From positions 124,001 through 188,000 of the forward strand of contig JAULBX010029269.1 of assembly GCA_032358255.1 (NCBI GenBank): a stretch of 64,000 nucleotides of DNA, written 5' to 3'. The notes under the pieces were generated by a model, which worked only from the letters and a program-made list of their open reading frames with translations, made no database searches and had not been told where the DNA came from. Below, piece after piece: positions 54,768 to 63,121 of the stretch (positions within the stretch are counted from its first letter, which is position 1; every line of letters begins with the position of its first letter). This DNA is from Heterotrichella gracilis (lineage: Eukaryota > Sar > Xanthophyceae > Tribonematales > Xanthonemataceae). The translations under genes and the position numbers were made by a program.

Positions 54768-55775
54768 CTATTTATTTTCCCTGAACACGTTTGTCACTAC
54801 CCAACCTTTTCCCCAATCGGCAACTTCTGCTTCCGACCATAGCTCGGGAAAGAAAATTCTTTTTTGAAAACGTGGTGGTAAATATTTTTGCCAGTTAGTA
54901 CCGCCTGTTGCAGCAATATCTTCAGTGTTTTGTTGAAGGTATTGAACGGCAGATTTGTAGTGTACCAGAGGCCAGTTAATATTTACGTTAACATCCAATT
55001 CTTTTAAAGCATTAACTACTTTCAAACTTTTCTGATCAGCTTCAGGTAGCGACTTATACTTAGCCCAAACATTTTTTGTTTTATACTCTTGAGCTAACTT
55101 AATAAAATCCTTCCCGTATTTTTTCTCGAATTGTAATAGAGTTAATGTTTTTTTACCTGTACTTAATTCCGTCGCTCCCTTATTCCAATAAATGTGATTG
55201 AACATTTCTTCAATAGATGGGTTCTTATCTTTTAAAGTAGGTCTTACTTCTTTATCAACCAAATTAAAGAAATCGGTAGAGCAAATTTCTATCTTACGGT
55301 ATTGCGCACTCTGAAATCCACTAGCAGGAAGCAAAGCCATGCGGTAACGCAGAAATTGTTCTTTCTCCATGCCGTTTATCATGATCTCAAAAGATTTTGT
55401 AAGTGCTTCAAAATAACGATTAATGCGCCCTACTCTTTCAGCAAAAAAATCTGGTTCCAGTTTTTCTTTACATCCAACTAGTTTTCCATTGGGTAAAATA
55501 TTTGGTCCATTATTTCCAATTTGCTCAAATTCATGCAAGGCCAATTTAAAATACAATTCGGTAATTTGATGATACATGATAAAGATCTGTTCATCAGGAA
55601 AATCCGTTTTTGGATTCTGAAGCGTTAATAACGTTTCTACCTGCGTATAATCCCAATAAGTTAAATAATTAGATAATAACAAGCCATCCAAATAACTATT
55701 TATATCCTGACCCATTTGGGCATACTTATCTTCAAGTAATTTTATTTTCTCTTCAGTTTTGATATCTATTGCCAT
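54768..55775 (-). CDS. kynA: Tryptophan 2,3-dioxygenase
   Basis: The 335-residue haem enzyme opens the indole ring of tryptophan to N-formylkynurenine. TDO signatures are LTYWDYTQVETLLTLQ, then DEQIFIMYHQITELYFKLAL, HEFEQIG, and RYRMALLPASGFQSAQYRKI (the substrate-loop GFQSAQ region). The length fits the Bacteroidota branch. A cyclase-family formamidase candidate lies at 29407-30159. It is probably co-transcribed with gldA after it and mltG before it (57 bases). Confidence 0.93.
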   Translation of the reverse strand: MAIDIKTEEKIKLLEDKYAQMGQDINSYLDGLLLSNYLTYWDYTQVETLLTLQNPKTDFPDEQIFIMYHQITELYFKLALHEFEQIGNNGPNILPNGKLVGCKEKLEPDFFAERVGRINRYFEALTKSFEIMINGMEKEQFLRYRMALLPASGFQSAQYRKIEICSTDFFNLVDKEVRPTLKDKNPSIEEMFNHIYWNKGATELSTGKKTLTLLQFEKKYGKDFIKLAQEYKTKNVWAKYKSLPEADQKSLKVVNALKELDVNVNINWPLVHYKSAVQYLQQNTEDIAATGGTNWQKYLPPRFQKRIFFPELWSEAEVADWGKGWVVTNVFRENK

Positions 55776-55832
55776 AGCTATTTCTTTTTATATTCTGTTT
55801 TCCTTCCTGTAAGCCTTTCAAAAATACTCATT

Positions 55833-56876
55833 TTATCTATTAATTCCTCTTTTATTCATTGCCTTTTGGTAAGCATTGGCATACTTTAAATGTTCTTCGT
55901 AAGTACAAGAAAAATCAGAGTAACCATTCAGCTCAGGCTTGGCGCAGAAGAAAATATATTTATGTTTTATATGGTTTAAAACTGCATCAATAGATTGAAT
56001 GGAAACAAGGCAAATTGGACCCGGCGGTAAACCTTTATTTTTATAGGTATTATACGGCGAGTTGATCTCTTTATCAGCATCCAAAACCCGTTGAACATCA
56101 AAATTTTTATTGGCAAATTTTAATGTTGGATCAGCTTGCAACAACATATCCTTGCGAATGCGATTAATATATACACCCGCAATTTTTTCCTGCTCGCTTT
56201 CAATGGCACTTTCAGATTGGGCGATAGAAGCCAGTGTAATTATTTCAGGAATAGTGAAATTAATTTTCTTCGCCAAAGCTTTTCGCTTTTCACTCCAGGT
56301 TGCGTTATAGGTTTGTTTTAAGGCGGCAATAAATTCATCCAAATTACTTGCCCAGCCTATTTCATAAACGCCAGGACGGATCAACGCAAAAGCATTATCA
56401 GGATCTAATTTAAAATCGTCGTACAATTTCTTTTCGTCACTTAAATAATTCTCAAGATCATCTTCGTTCAATTCAAGTTTATCGTCTACATACACAACAA
56501 ACTCTTCCAAATTATGAATTTGAGAATTGAATGTAAGTTTTACTTTTTCCTGTTTATTGTACTTAATAAGATTAATGATCTGGCGCTTGGTCATGCCATT
56601 GGTAATGCGGTATTTGCCCGGGTGGATATTTTTATCCAGATCCATTTTTTTCGCAAGGAATTCAAACGCCTCAAGATCGTCAATAATATTCTCGGAGTTA
56701 ATATCGTTTATTACATCTTCAAATGTATCATTGGACTCAATGTACACGTAAGTGTAATTTTTGTCTTTTAAATGAATGGCGCCGGCAATATACTTTTGGT
56801 AAATAAAGTAGCCGCCCGCTGCTAATGCAAGAATTAAGATCAGACTAATTATTTTACCTCTTCCCTTTTTACTCAT
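55833..56876 (-). CDS. mltG: Endolytic transglycosylase MltG
   Basis: The 347-residue protein has an N-terminal membrane anchor (residues about 10-30, IISLILILALAAGGYFIYQK) and a YceG-like domain. The C-terminal catalytic region has LASIAQSESAIESEQEKIAG, then VYINRIRKDMLLQADPTLKF and YNTYKNKGLPPGPICLVSIQ, the MltG signatures with the active glutamate in the QSES segment. It cleaves nascent peptidoglycan strands. It overlaps the upstream multihaem gene by four bases. Confidence 0.93.
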   Translation of the reverse strand: MSKKGRGKIISLILILALAAGGYFIYQKYIAGAIHLKDKNYTYVYIESNDTFEDVINDINSENIIDDLEAFEFLAKKMDLDKNIHPGKYRITNGMTKRQIINLIKYNKQEKVKLTFNSQIHNLEEFVVYVDDKLELNEDDLENYLSDEKKLYDDFKLDPDNAFALIRPGVYEIGWASNLDEFIAALKQTYNATWSEKRKALAKKINFTIPEIITLASIAQSESAIESEQEKIAGVYINRIRKDMLLQADPTLKFANKNFDVQRVLDADKEINSPYNTYKNKGLPPGPICLVSIQSIDAVLNHIKHKYIFFCAKPELNGYSDFSCTYEEHLKYANAYQKAMNKRGINR

Positions 56877-58924
56877 AACAAACGTTCAATTTGTTCTAAT
56901 GCCATTTTTGCTTTCTGGTTCTTAGGATTTTTCTTTAAGATAAGTCCTAAATATTTTTTTGTCGAATTTTTATCTTTCATAAAAACATAATAACCTGCTA
57001 AATTTAATAATAATGGTTCATAATCCGGATCAATCTTTTCAGCATTTTTATAAAGTCTAAATGCCTCTGCCTGCTGCCCCTGACTCAATCGTATATATCC
57101 CAAATTCGTCATCGCCGAAACATGTTTCGGGTTTTCTTTAAGAATAAAAGAAAATTGCTCAATAGCATCGTTAAAATTATTTAAACTTGCCAATGTACTT
57201 CCCAATTTATTCCTGAAGTCTAAATTATACGGCGCCAGCTTAACTGCCTGCTTGAACCATTTAACCGAACCAGGAACATTATTGGTATTATAATACGATT
57301 CTGCAATTCGGTAACAGGTCCACGCATCTATATTATCGTAAGAAACTTTGGTAAATAAAATATTAAAACATTTTTGCTCGCCAGCCTGGCTCACATAACC
57401 AATTATTTTTTGAAAATCCTGCTTTATAAAATTTAATTGTATCAAAGCGCGAAGATTAGTAAACAGGTCATTCGCAGTTTTATCTTTTAATAAAGCAGTT
57501 GCAGAATCCAAATAAGGATTATTTTGGTCAAATTTATCGTACTGGTTAATGTAGGCTTGAGCTTTTGTCAACGCGCTAGGGTCTTTTTCGTTAACAGAAT
57601 ATAAACCTACAAAGGTTTTAATTTTATCCTTTTCTATTTTAGAAATTGGTTTCCGTATATAATGATCATGCACTGAAACATGGGGAATATCCGTAGAACC
57701 TGTTGCAGGCATATGGCAGCTTACGCAATTTAAAAACTTGGAAGGTGCGTGGCCTTGTTTTGCATTTCGCGCCAATACAACATTTTTATCTGTACATAAA
57801 AGATCCGACTTACCATTTGAATTATGACAGCCATTACAAGCTTCGTTAAAAACTTCTGTATTTGTTTCTTTAACACTTACATGAGGGTTATGGCAAGTTA
57901 CACAGGTTAACGCTTCTTTGTATGGCTTTAAAGAATTTTTACTCTTTACTTTTTCATACGACTTAATAAAACAAGCGCTTTGTTTTAACCTATCAGCATG
58001 CGAGGCCATTATAAAATCCTCATCCGCATTTTTATATTTTGGCAAGAACACCGAAATATAATCGCTCAATTTTTGTCCGGGTTTAAAATCGTAAAAGGAT
58101 TTGCCTTCTTTTAAAACTACATTTCCTTGCAAATGACATCGCTGGCAAAGATCAAATTGTCTATCAATAGATAATTTTGCGGGATTTACAATCGTGTAAT
58201 CAATTAATTTGGAGGTGTCTACTTTTGTTCCTGACTGTCTTTCTGCAACGTGCAAAGAACCCGGACCATGACAGCGTTCACAATCTATACCCGTTGGAAT
58301 ACTGGTGTATTTATTTTCTGAGCCTAAAACAAAATCAGGATAACCGTTATGGCAACTCATACATTCTAACCCTATCTTTCTTGTAAAATGTGTATTAACA
58401 CCGTTCTCAAAACCCGGCGGCAAATCCCAATGTTTTTTTTGTGTGTAATAGGTCATTGGCATTTGGTTGATATAACCATTAACCGTTTGTAGATGCGAAT
58501 TGGTGTGTTGGCCCGAACCAATAATGTAATTAACCTGCTCCGTTCTCGAAAAAACTGTGTCACTTTTTTCTAAACGAAATTCTTTAAAAAATAAACTATC
58601 CTTATCCCAGAATGCATTGTAATGCATGTTAGAATATTTATCGTAGATAGTAGACCTTGAAAAATCGGCAGAAGATTTTTCTTTGGTAGCAAGTCCCAAC
58701 GACTTACCCATACCGGTTTTAACAAAAGTGTTGTAAATATTTTGGTGACAAAGTTTGCAGGTATTCATGCCAACATATTTGGCAGAATCGGAATGATTTA
58801 AGTAAAGTGACGGATCTTTTTTTGGAACTTCTTCTGCGATCTTTGAATGCGGCACATCGCAAAATTTTAACAGCCCAATTAATGCAATAGCAACAGATAA
58901 AAATATATGGACTTTTTTAGGCAC
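56873..58924 (-). CDS. Multihaem c-type cytochrome with C-terminal TPR repeats
   Basis: The 683-residue protein has an N-terminal export/anchor segment (VHIFLSVAIALIGLLKFCDV) and seven CxxCH haem motifs: CKLCHQN, CMSCHNG, CERCHGP, CQRCHLQ, CVTCHNP, CNGCHNS and CVSCHMP. The C-terminal third is tetratricopeptide repeats (AIEQFSFILKENPKHVSAMT, then NLGYIRLSQGQQAEAFRLYK). The haem region resembles cytochrome c554/NrfA-like packing, but I see no catalytic CxxCK. It may be a periplasmic electron carrier scaffold. It overlaps the GNAT gene by 8 bases and mltG by 4. Confidence 0.9.
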   Translation of the reverse strand: MPKKVHIFLSVAIALIGLLKFCDVPHSKIAEEVPKKDPSLYLNHSDSAKYVGMNTCKLCHQNIYNTFVKTGMGKSLGLATKEKSSADFSRSTIYDKYSNMHYNAFWDKDSLFFKEFRLEKSDTVFSRTEQVNYIIGSGQHTNSHLQTVNGYINQMPMTYYTQKKHWDLPPGFENGVNTHFTRKIGLECMSCHNGYPDFVLGSENKYTSIPTGIDCERCHGPGSLHVAERQSGTKVDTSKLIDYTIVNPAKLSIDRQFDLCQRCHLQGNVVLKEGKSFYDFKPGQKLSDYISVFLPKYKNADEDFIMASHADRLKQSACFIKSYEKVKSKNSLKPYKEALTCVTCHNPHVSVKETNTEVFNEACNGCHNSNGKSDLLCTDKNVVLARNAKQGHAPSKFLNCVSCHMPATGSTDIPHVSVHDHYIRKPISKIEKDKIKTFVGLYSVNEKDPSALTKAQAYINQYDKFDQNNPYLDSATALLKDKTANDLFTNLRALIQLNFIKQDFQKIIGYVSQAGEQKCFNILFTKVSYDNIDAWTCYRIAESYYNTNNVPGSVKWFKQAVKLAPYNLDFRNKLGSTLASLNNFNDAIEQFSFILKENPKHVSAMTNLGYIRLSQGQQAEAFRLYKNAEKIDPDYEPLLLNLAGYYVFMKDKNSTKKYLGLILKKNPKNQKAKMALEQIERLL

Positions 58925-59447
58925 CGGTATTTATATGTTGGAGGAACCAAACATCTTCAAAGGAATTAATGCCTTTTTTATGCCATGCTTTTTTTAAACC
59001 ACACTTTTCAAAGCCTGCCTTTTCAAATAAAGCAAGACTGGCAGAGTTAGATTGGTTAACGTTAACATAAATTTGTTTCAAATGCAGAGTTGTAAAACAA
59101 TAGAATTTCATCAACTCAATACACTCTAAAGCAAATCCGTTTCCACGAAATTGATCATGAACATATATTCCCAAACCACAACGTGCATGCTGCGGTTCAA
59201 ATTCAAAAAGATCGACGATGCCAATTGTTTCATTTGTATCTGCTTTACAGATCATTAATCGCAATTGTTTATTGGTATAAATATCCTGGTAAGCGGTATT
59301 CACAAATTCATCCAATACCGCTTTCGAAAAAGGCGTTTGCGTGTAACTCACCTCCCACAAGCTGTGATTATTCTCCCAACGGTATAAAATGTCGGCATCT
59401 GATGGCTCTAAAGCTCTTACAGAAATATTTTCTCCTTTTAAAAACAT
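58917..59447 (-). CDS. GNAT-family N-acetyltransferase (RimJ/RimL-like)
   Basis: From the ATG at 59447 this is 176 residues. The GNAT acetyl-CoA site is seen in GLGIYVHDQFRGNGFALECI, and NVNQSNSASLALFEKAGFEK near the C terminus is typical of the RimJ/RimL branch. Substrates of this branch include ribosomal-protein N termini and small molecules; none is indicated here. The ATG overlaps the upstream stop as TGATG, and the stop overlaps the multihaem gene start by 8 bases. The TTG three bases upstream is a less likely start. Confidence 0.88.
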   Translation of the reverse strand: MFLKGENISVRALEPSDADILYRWENNHSLWEVSYTQTPFSKAVLDEFVNTAYQDIYTNKQLRLMICKADTNETIGIVDLFEFEPQHARCGLGIYVHDQFRGNGFALECIELMKFYCFTTLHLKQIYVNVNQSNSASLALFEKAGFEKCGLKKAWHKKGINSFEDVWFLQHINTGA

Positions 59448-60004
59448 CAATCTTTATAATAAGGTAAACGTTGTTCTTTTATTGTTTGGTGCAATTGTTC
59501 AACAGTATAAAAAGGTAATTCTAAAAAACCGTTATGAAGATCAAAATTACTAGAGCTTGCAAATTCAAAATACTCATTCTCATTCATGCGTTTCATTAAA
59601 TCAAAATACAACTCCTCTTCATTATTTGTAACAGCATAAAAATGCTCGAAAAATAATTTTATGGGTGATAAACAGGTTGCTTCGTATTGCCTTACAGGAC
59701 CGAACCTGGAGATCATTTCCTGCAACATTTCCAATTGATGATCGAAACTAAAAACAGGATTCTTTTTTAATTTTATAAATACGCTTTCTATCTTTTTTTG
59801 CGAGAGCGTTTTTAGCAATGCTTCCGAAGAAACATTTAACTCATGGCCTTTAATGGTCAACGAATTATAATTACCATTTATCATTAAACCAATGTGTGGT
59901 GGTACTCTGTTTGCATGCAAAGACACAAGCCATATATCTTTATGAAGGCTTTCTTCACGAAGATCAACAGTGCTTAATTTTATATTTACAGTTTCAACGA
60001 TCAT
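59447..60004 (-). CDS. Conserved protein of unknown function in the dapF operon
   Basis: The 185-residue soluble protein has no motif I recognise. It contains LHKDIWLVSLHANRVPPHIG and GHELNVSSEALLKTLSQKKI, and no signal peptide. Its ATG overlaps the dapF stop (ATGA, 60001-60004) and its stop overlaps the GNAT start (TGATG), so it is translationally coupled on both sides. The position between dapF and an acetyltransferase hints at a cell-wall or small-molecule role, but this is inference only. Confidence 0.75.
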   Translation of the reverse strand: MIVETVNIKLSTVDLREESLHKDIWLVSLHANRVPPHIGLMINGNYNSLTIKGHELNVSSEALLKTLSQKKIESVFIKLKKNPVFSFDHQLEMLQEMISRFGPVRQYEATCLSPIKLFFEHFYAVTNNEEELYFDLMKRMNENEYFEFASSSNFDLHNGFLELPFYTVEQLHQTIKEQRLPYYKD

Positions 60005-60786
60005 GCGATTTCAATGGTGCCATTAAATACTTTTACCGCAGGACCAATTAACCAAATATTATAAAAATTTTGTTCCAGTACTCTTTCAAATGTTACTTCT
60101 AAATTTCCACCCAATGTTTTTATCAAACAATTATTCTTGCCATTTGAGATCCCTTTTATTGCTGCAACCAATGCAGCAGCAGTAACACCTGTACCGCAAG
60201 AATAAGTCTCATCCTCTACTCCTCTTTCGTAAGTGCGCACAAACAAAGCATCATCCTTTCTTTCAATAAAATTAACGTTGGTTCCTTCTTCTTTAAACCG
60301 ATCGTTATATCTTATCAAAGTGCCGTTCTTTTTTACATCAAATTTTTCAACATCATCAACCATTTTTACATAATGCGGCGAACCGGTATTTAAATAAAAA
60401 AAATCATCACCCATCTCAACTGTTTTTACATCCTGCATTTTTAAGGCTACAATTTCGTTTGCATCAATTGTCGCTTCATGTATACCATCAATGGCTAAAA
60501 ATTTTGCCGAATTTTTTATGATACCTAATTGTTTTGCAAACGCGGTAATACAACGTCCACCATTACCGCACATGCTGCTTGGATTGCCATCGCTGTTATA
60601 ATAAACCATTTTAAAATCAGACCCCGGCTCAAGCTCCAATAACATCAATCCGTCTGCGCCAATACCAAAGCGGCGATCACACAATAGTTTTACCTGCTCG
60701 TTGGTCAACGAAATATTATTCTGACGGTTATCTATCAAAATAAAATCATTACCTGTGCCTTGGTATTTATAGAACGAAAGTTGCAT
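60001..60786 (-). CDS. dapF: Diaminopimelate epimerase
   Basis: The 261-residue enzyme has both catalytic cysteines: Cys73 in MCGNGGRCITAFA and Cys197 in YSCGTGVTAAALV, with the N-terminal YQGTGNDFILIDN. It converts LL- to meso-diaminopimelate for lysine and peptidoglycan. It heads a tightly overlapping chain of genes leading to mltG, so two cell-wall genes share one transcript with a multihaem cytochrome. Confidence 0.97.
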   Translation of the reverse strand: MQLSFYKYQGTGNDFILIDNRQNNISLTNEQVKLLCDRRFGIGADGLMLLELEPGSDFKMVYYNSDGNPSSMCGNGGRCITAFAKQLGIIKNSAKFLAIDGIHEATIDANEIVALKMQDVKTVEMGDDFFYLNTGSPHYVKMVDDVEKFDVKKNGTLIRYNDRFKEEGTNVNFIERKDDALFVRTYERGVEDETYSCGTGVTAAALVAAIKGISNGKNNCLIKTLGGNLEVTFERVLEQNFYNIWLIGPAVKVFNGTIEIA

Positions 60787-60795
60787 AAATAAAAT

Positions 60796-61452
60796 TTAGT
60801 TAATTTTTGCCAGTAGATCTGAATCAACAACTCTTTCAAGAGATCTAAAGTCGGAACCGTAAAAAAGTTTGTAAACCTGGTCTGAACTTTTGATGTAATA
60901 CGATTTATCTAATTCGTAAAGAGATACGTTATTGTAATCCATGAAACCATATAGCATTACTTTGTTCTTTGAAAATCGATAACCTTTTGAATTTAACGGC
61001 GTTTTCCAAAATTCTATAAAATAAAGATCGGATGTATTGTCTTTCACGCCGGCGATCTCTGCAGCCAAAGAATCATTTGCTGAAACTGTAGGGCTAATAC
61101 GAATGATCTTTACATTTTTAATGGATAACATCTCATCAGTAGCAATATTAATTTCTGAATTGTCTCTGATAAGACTATCCACTTCTGAATAATTTACTTT
61201 GTTCGTTTTTCCAAGATTAATTTTAAAACGTTCTTTATCTTTCTTTTTCACTTCATCTTCATCGGCGTTTTTTACAGGCTGTTGAACAACTGTAATTTGC
61301 GATTTAGCCGAATCTTTCATTTTATTAAAAAGATCGTTTATTTTAAAAACAAAAAAACCAACGCCCACTAAAAGACCAATTGATAATCCAAAAACAAAAG
61401 TGGGTATTTTACGACTGAATCTCATTCTAATTTTCAAGAGTAAATTTAGCAT
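60796..61452 (-). CDS. Membrane-anchored protein of unknown function upstream of dapF
   Basis: The 218-residue protein has a membrane segment (about residues 18-36, TFVFGLSIGLLVGVGFFVF). A soluble, mostly charged part follows, with VKIIRISPTVSANDSLAAEI and KVMLYGFMDYNNVSLYELDK. An alternative ATG at 61425 would start just before the membrane segment and may be the true start. No family is recognised. It is 9 bases upstream of dapF in the same operon and divergent from htrA. Confidence 0.7.
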   Translation of the reverse strand: MLNLLLKIRMRFSRKIPTFVFGLSIGLLVGVGFFVFKINDLFNKMKDSAKSQITVVQQPVKNADEDEVKKKDKERFKINLGKTNKVNYSEVDSLIRDNSEINIATDEMLSIKNVKIIRISPTVSANDSLAAEIAGVKDNTSDLYFIEFWKTPLNSKGYRFSKNKVMLYGFMDYNNVSLYELDKSYYIKSSDQVYKLFYGSDFRSLERVVDSDLLAKIN

Positions 61453-61549
61453 TTTTTTTGTTGCGCCGGTTAAGGATTGTTAAAAAGAATACAAAAACGT
61501 AACAACGATATTAACTTTGCGTTATTAATCTTAAAAACTAAAAAGAAGT

Positions 61550-63010
61550 ATGAAAAAGTTGTTGTCAACCATGTTTGTGGCGTGTTTAGGTGGATTAATA
61601 TCCTTAGGCGGCGCCCGTTATTTTTATTCAGAGGATAAAAATAGTGTCAGTCAAATAACAAAACCATTTCAGCAGCATAATATTAAGCTGGCTAACTACA
61701 TAGAAAGCCAGGGAGCTGCGCTTACAACAGATTTTACAAATGCTGCCGAAAGATCGGTTAACGCCGTGGTTCATATAAAGACCACCAGCGAACAGGTAAA
61801 TAATTTAAACTATGATCCTTTTGCCGAGTGGTTCTACGGGCCGCAAAAAAGGCAACAAAATTATAGCATGGAAGGAAGCGGCAGTGGTGTGATCATTAGC
61901 GATGATGGTTATATTGTAACCAACAACCATGTAGTTAGCGGTGCAGATAAAATTGAAGTAGTTCTTAACGATAAAAGAACTTACGTTGGCGAAATAATTG
62001 GTGCAGACGCAAGTACGGATGTAGCTTTAATCAGAATAAAAGAAAAAGGACTTCCTTTCTTAACCTATGGTAATAGTGAAACCGTGAAGGTTGGCGAATG
62101 GGCTTTAGCTGTAGGAAATCCTTTTAACCTCGAAAGCACTGTTACTGCGGGTATCATTAGCGCCAAAGGAAGAAGTAATATTTTAGATGTGAATAAACGT
62201 CCCATTGAATCGTTCATACAAACAGATGCCGCTGTAAACCCAGGTAATAGTGGCGGCGCGCTGGTGAACGTAAGTGGCGAATTAATTGGCATTAATACAG
62301 CCATTGCTTCTAACAACGGTGCTTATCAGGGCTACTCATTTGCTGTACCTGTAAATATTGTTAAAAAAATTGTGAGCGACCTGGTTGAATTTGGCGTAGT
62401 TCAAAGAGCATATTTTGGAGTAAGTATTCGTGATCTTGATTCTAAATTTGCTACCGAAAAAAACATTAAGCTTTTAAAGGGGATTTATGTAAATGGCGTA
62501 ACGCTAGGCGGAAGTGCTGAAGATGCAGGAATCCAGGAGGGTGATGTGATCACTAAAATTGAGAATGCCAATGTTGGAAGTGTGAGCGAATTACAAGAGC
62601 AATTAAGCAAATACAGACCGGGTGACAAAATTAATGTTGTTACAACAAGAAATAATAAAGAAATGAATATGGCCGTAGTTTTAAAAAGTTTAGACAATAC
62701 AACCAGCTTAGTTAAGAAAAGCGAGATCACAAAAAAATCACTTTCGGCCCTGGGAGCTGATTTTGAAGAAATGAATTCGGAGGATCTTGCTAAATTCAGG
62801 ATCAATAATGGTGTAAAAATTAAAAAACTTTCTGTTGGAAAATTATCACAGGTGGGTATAAAAGAAGGTTTTATCATTACCAGTATTGACAAGAAAAAAG
62901 TAAGTAACACACAGGATATAACTAACTTATTAGAGAACAAGTCAGGCACAGTCTTGATCGAAGGTTTTTATCCTAATGGCGCCCGCGCCTATTACGGATT
63001 TTCATTATAA
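61550..63010 (+). CDS. HtrA/DegP-family Do serine protease
   Basis: The 486-residue periplasmic protease has a signal peptide (MKKLLSTMFVACLGGLISLG) and a trypsin-like domain with the complete triad His127 (TNNHVVSGAD), Asp157 (STDVALIRI) and Ser234 (GNSGGALVN). One clear PDZ domain follows (about 285-380, GIYVNGVTLGGSAEDAGIQE) and a second PDZ-like end (about 400-486). It degrades or refolds damaged envelope proteins. A TAACTTTG box at 61512-61519 may start its transcript. An intrinsic terminator follows at 63031-63060. Confidence 0.95.
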   Translation: MKKLLSTMFVACLGGLISLGGARYFYSEDKNSVSQITKPFQQHNIKLANYIESQGAALTTDFTNAAERSVNAVVHIKTTSEQVNNLNYDPFAEWFYGPQKRQQNYSMEGSGSGVIISDDGYIVTNNHVVSGADKIEVVLNDKRTYVGEIIGADASTDVALIRIKEKGLPFLTYGNSETVKVGEWALAVGNPFNLESTVTAGIISAKGRSNILDVNKRPIESFIQTDAAVNPGNSGGALVNVSGELIGINTAIASNNGAYQGYSFAVPVNIVKKIVSDLVEFGVVQRAYFGVSIRDLDSKFATEKNIKLLKGIYVNGVTLGGSAEDAGIQEGDVITKIENANVGSVSELQEQLSKYRPGDKINVVTTRNNKEMNMAVVLKSLDNTTSLVKKSEITKKSLSALGADFEEMNSEDLAKFRINNGVKIKKLSVGKLSQVGIKEGFIITSIDKKKVSNTQDITNLLENKSGTVLIEGFYPNGARAYYGFSL

Positions 63011-63030
63011 ATCAAGGTTAAATGCCAATA

Positions 63031-63060
63031 AAAAAGCGGACCCCCAACGGTTCGCTTTTT
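63031..63060 (+). terminator. Intrinsic terminator after htrA
   Basis: AAAAAGCGGACC (63031-63042), loop CCCAAC, GGTTCGCTTTTT (63049-63060), with one G/T pair in the stem and a terminal T-run. Confidence 0.8.
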
Positions 63061-63121
63061 TTGTTTCCATTACAAGGCAATCTAAGAAATTTTCATACTT
63101 TTGATAAGCTAAATTGCAAAT

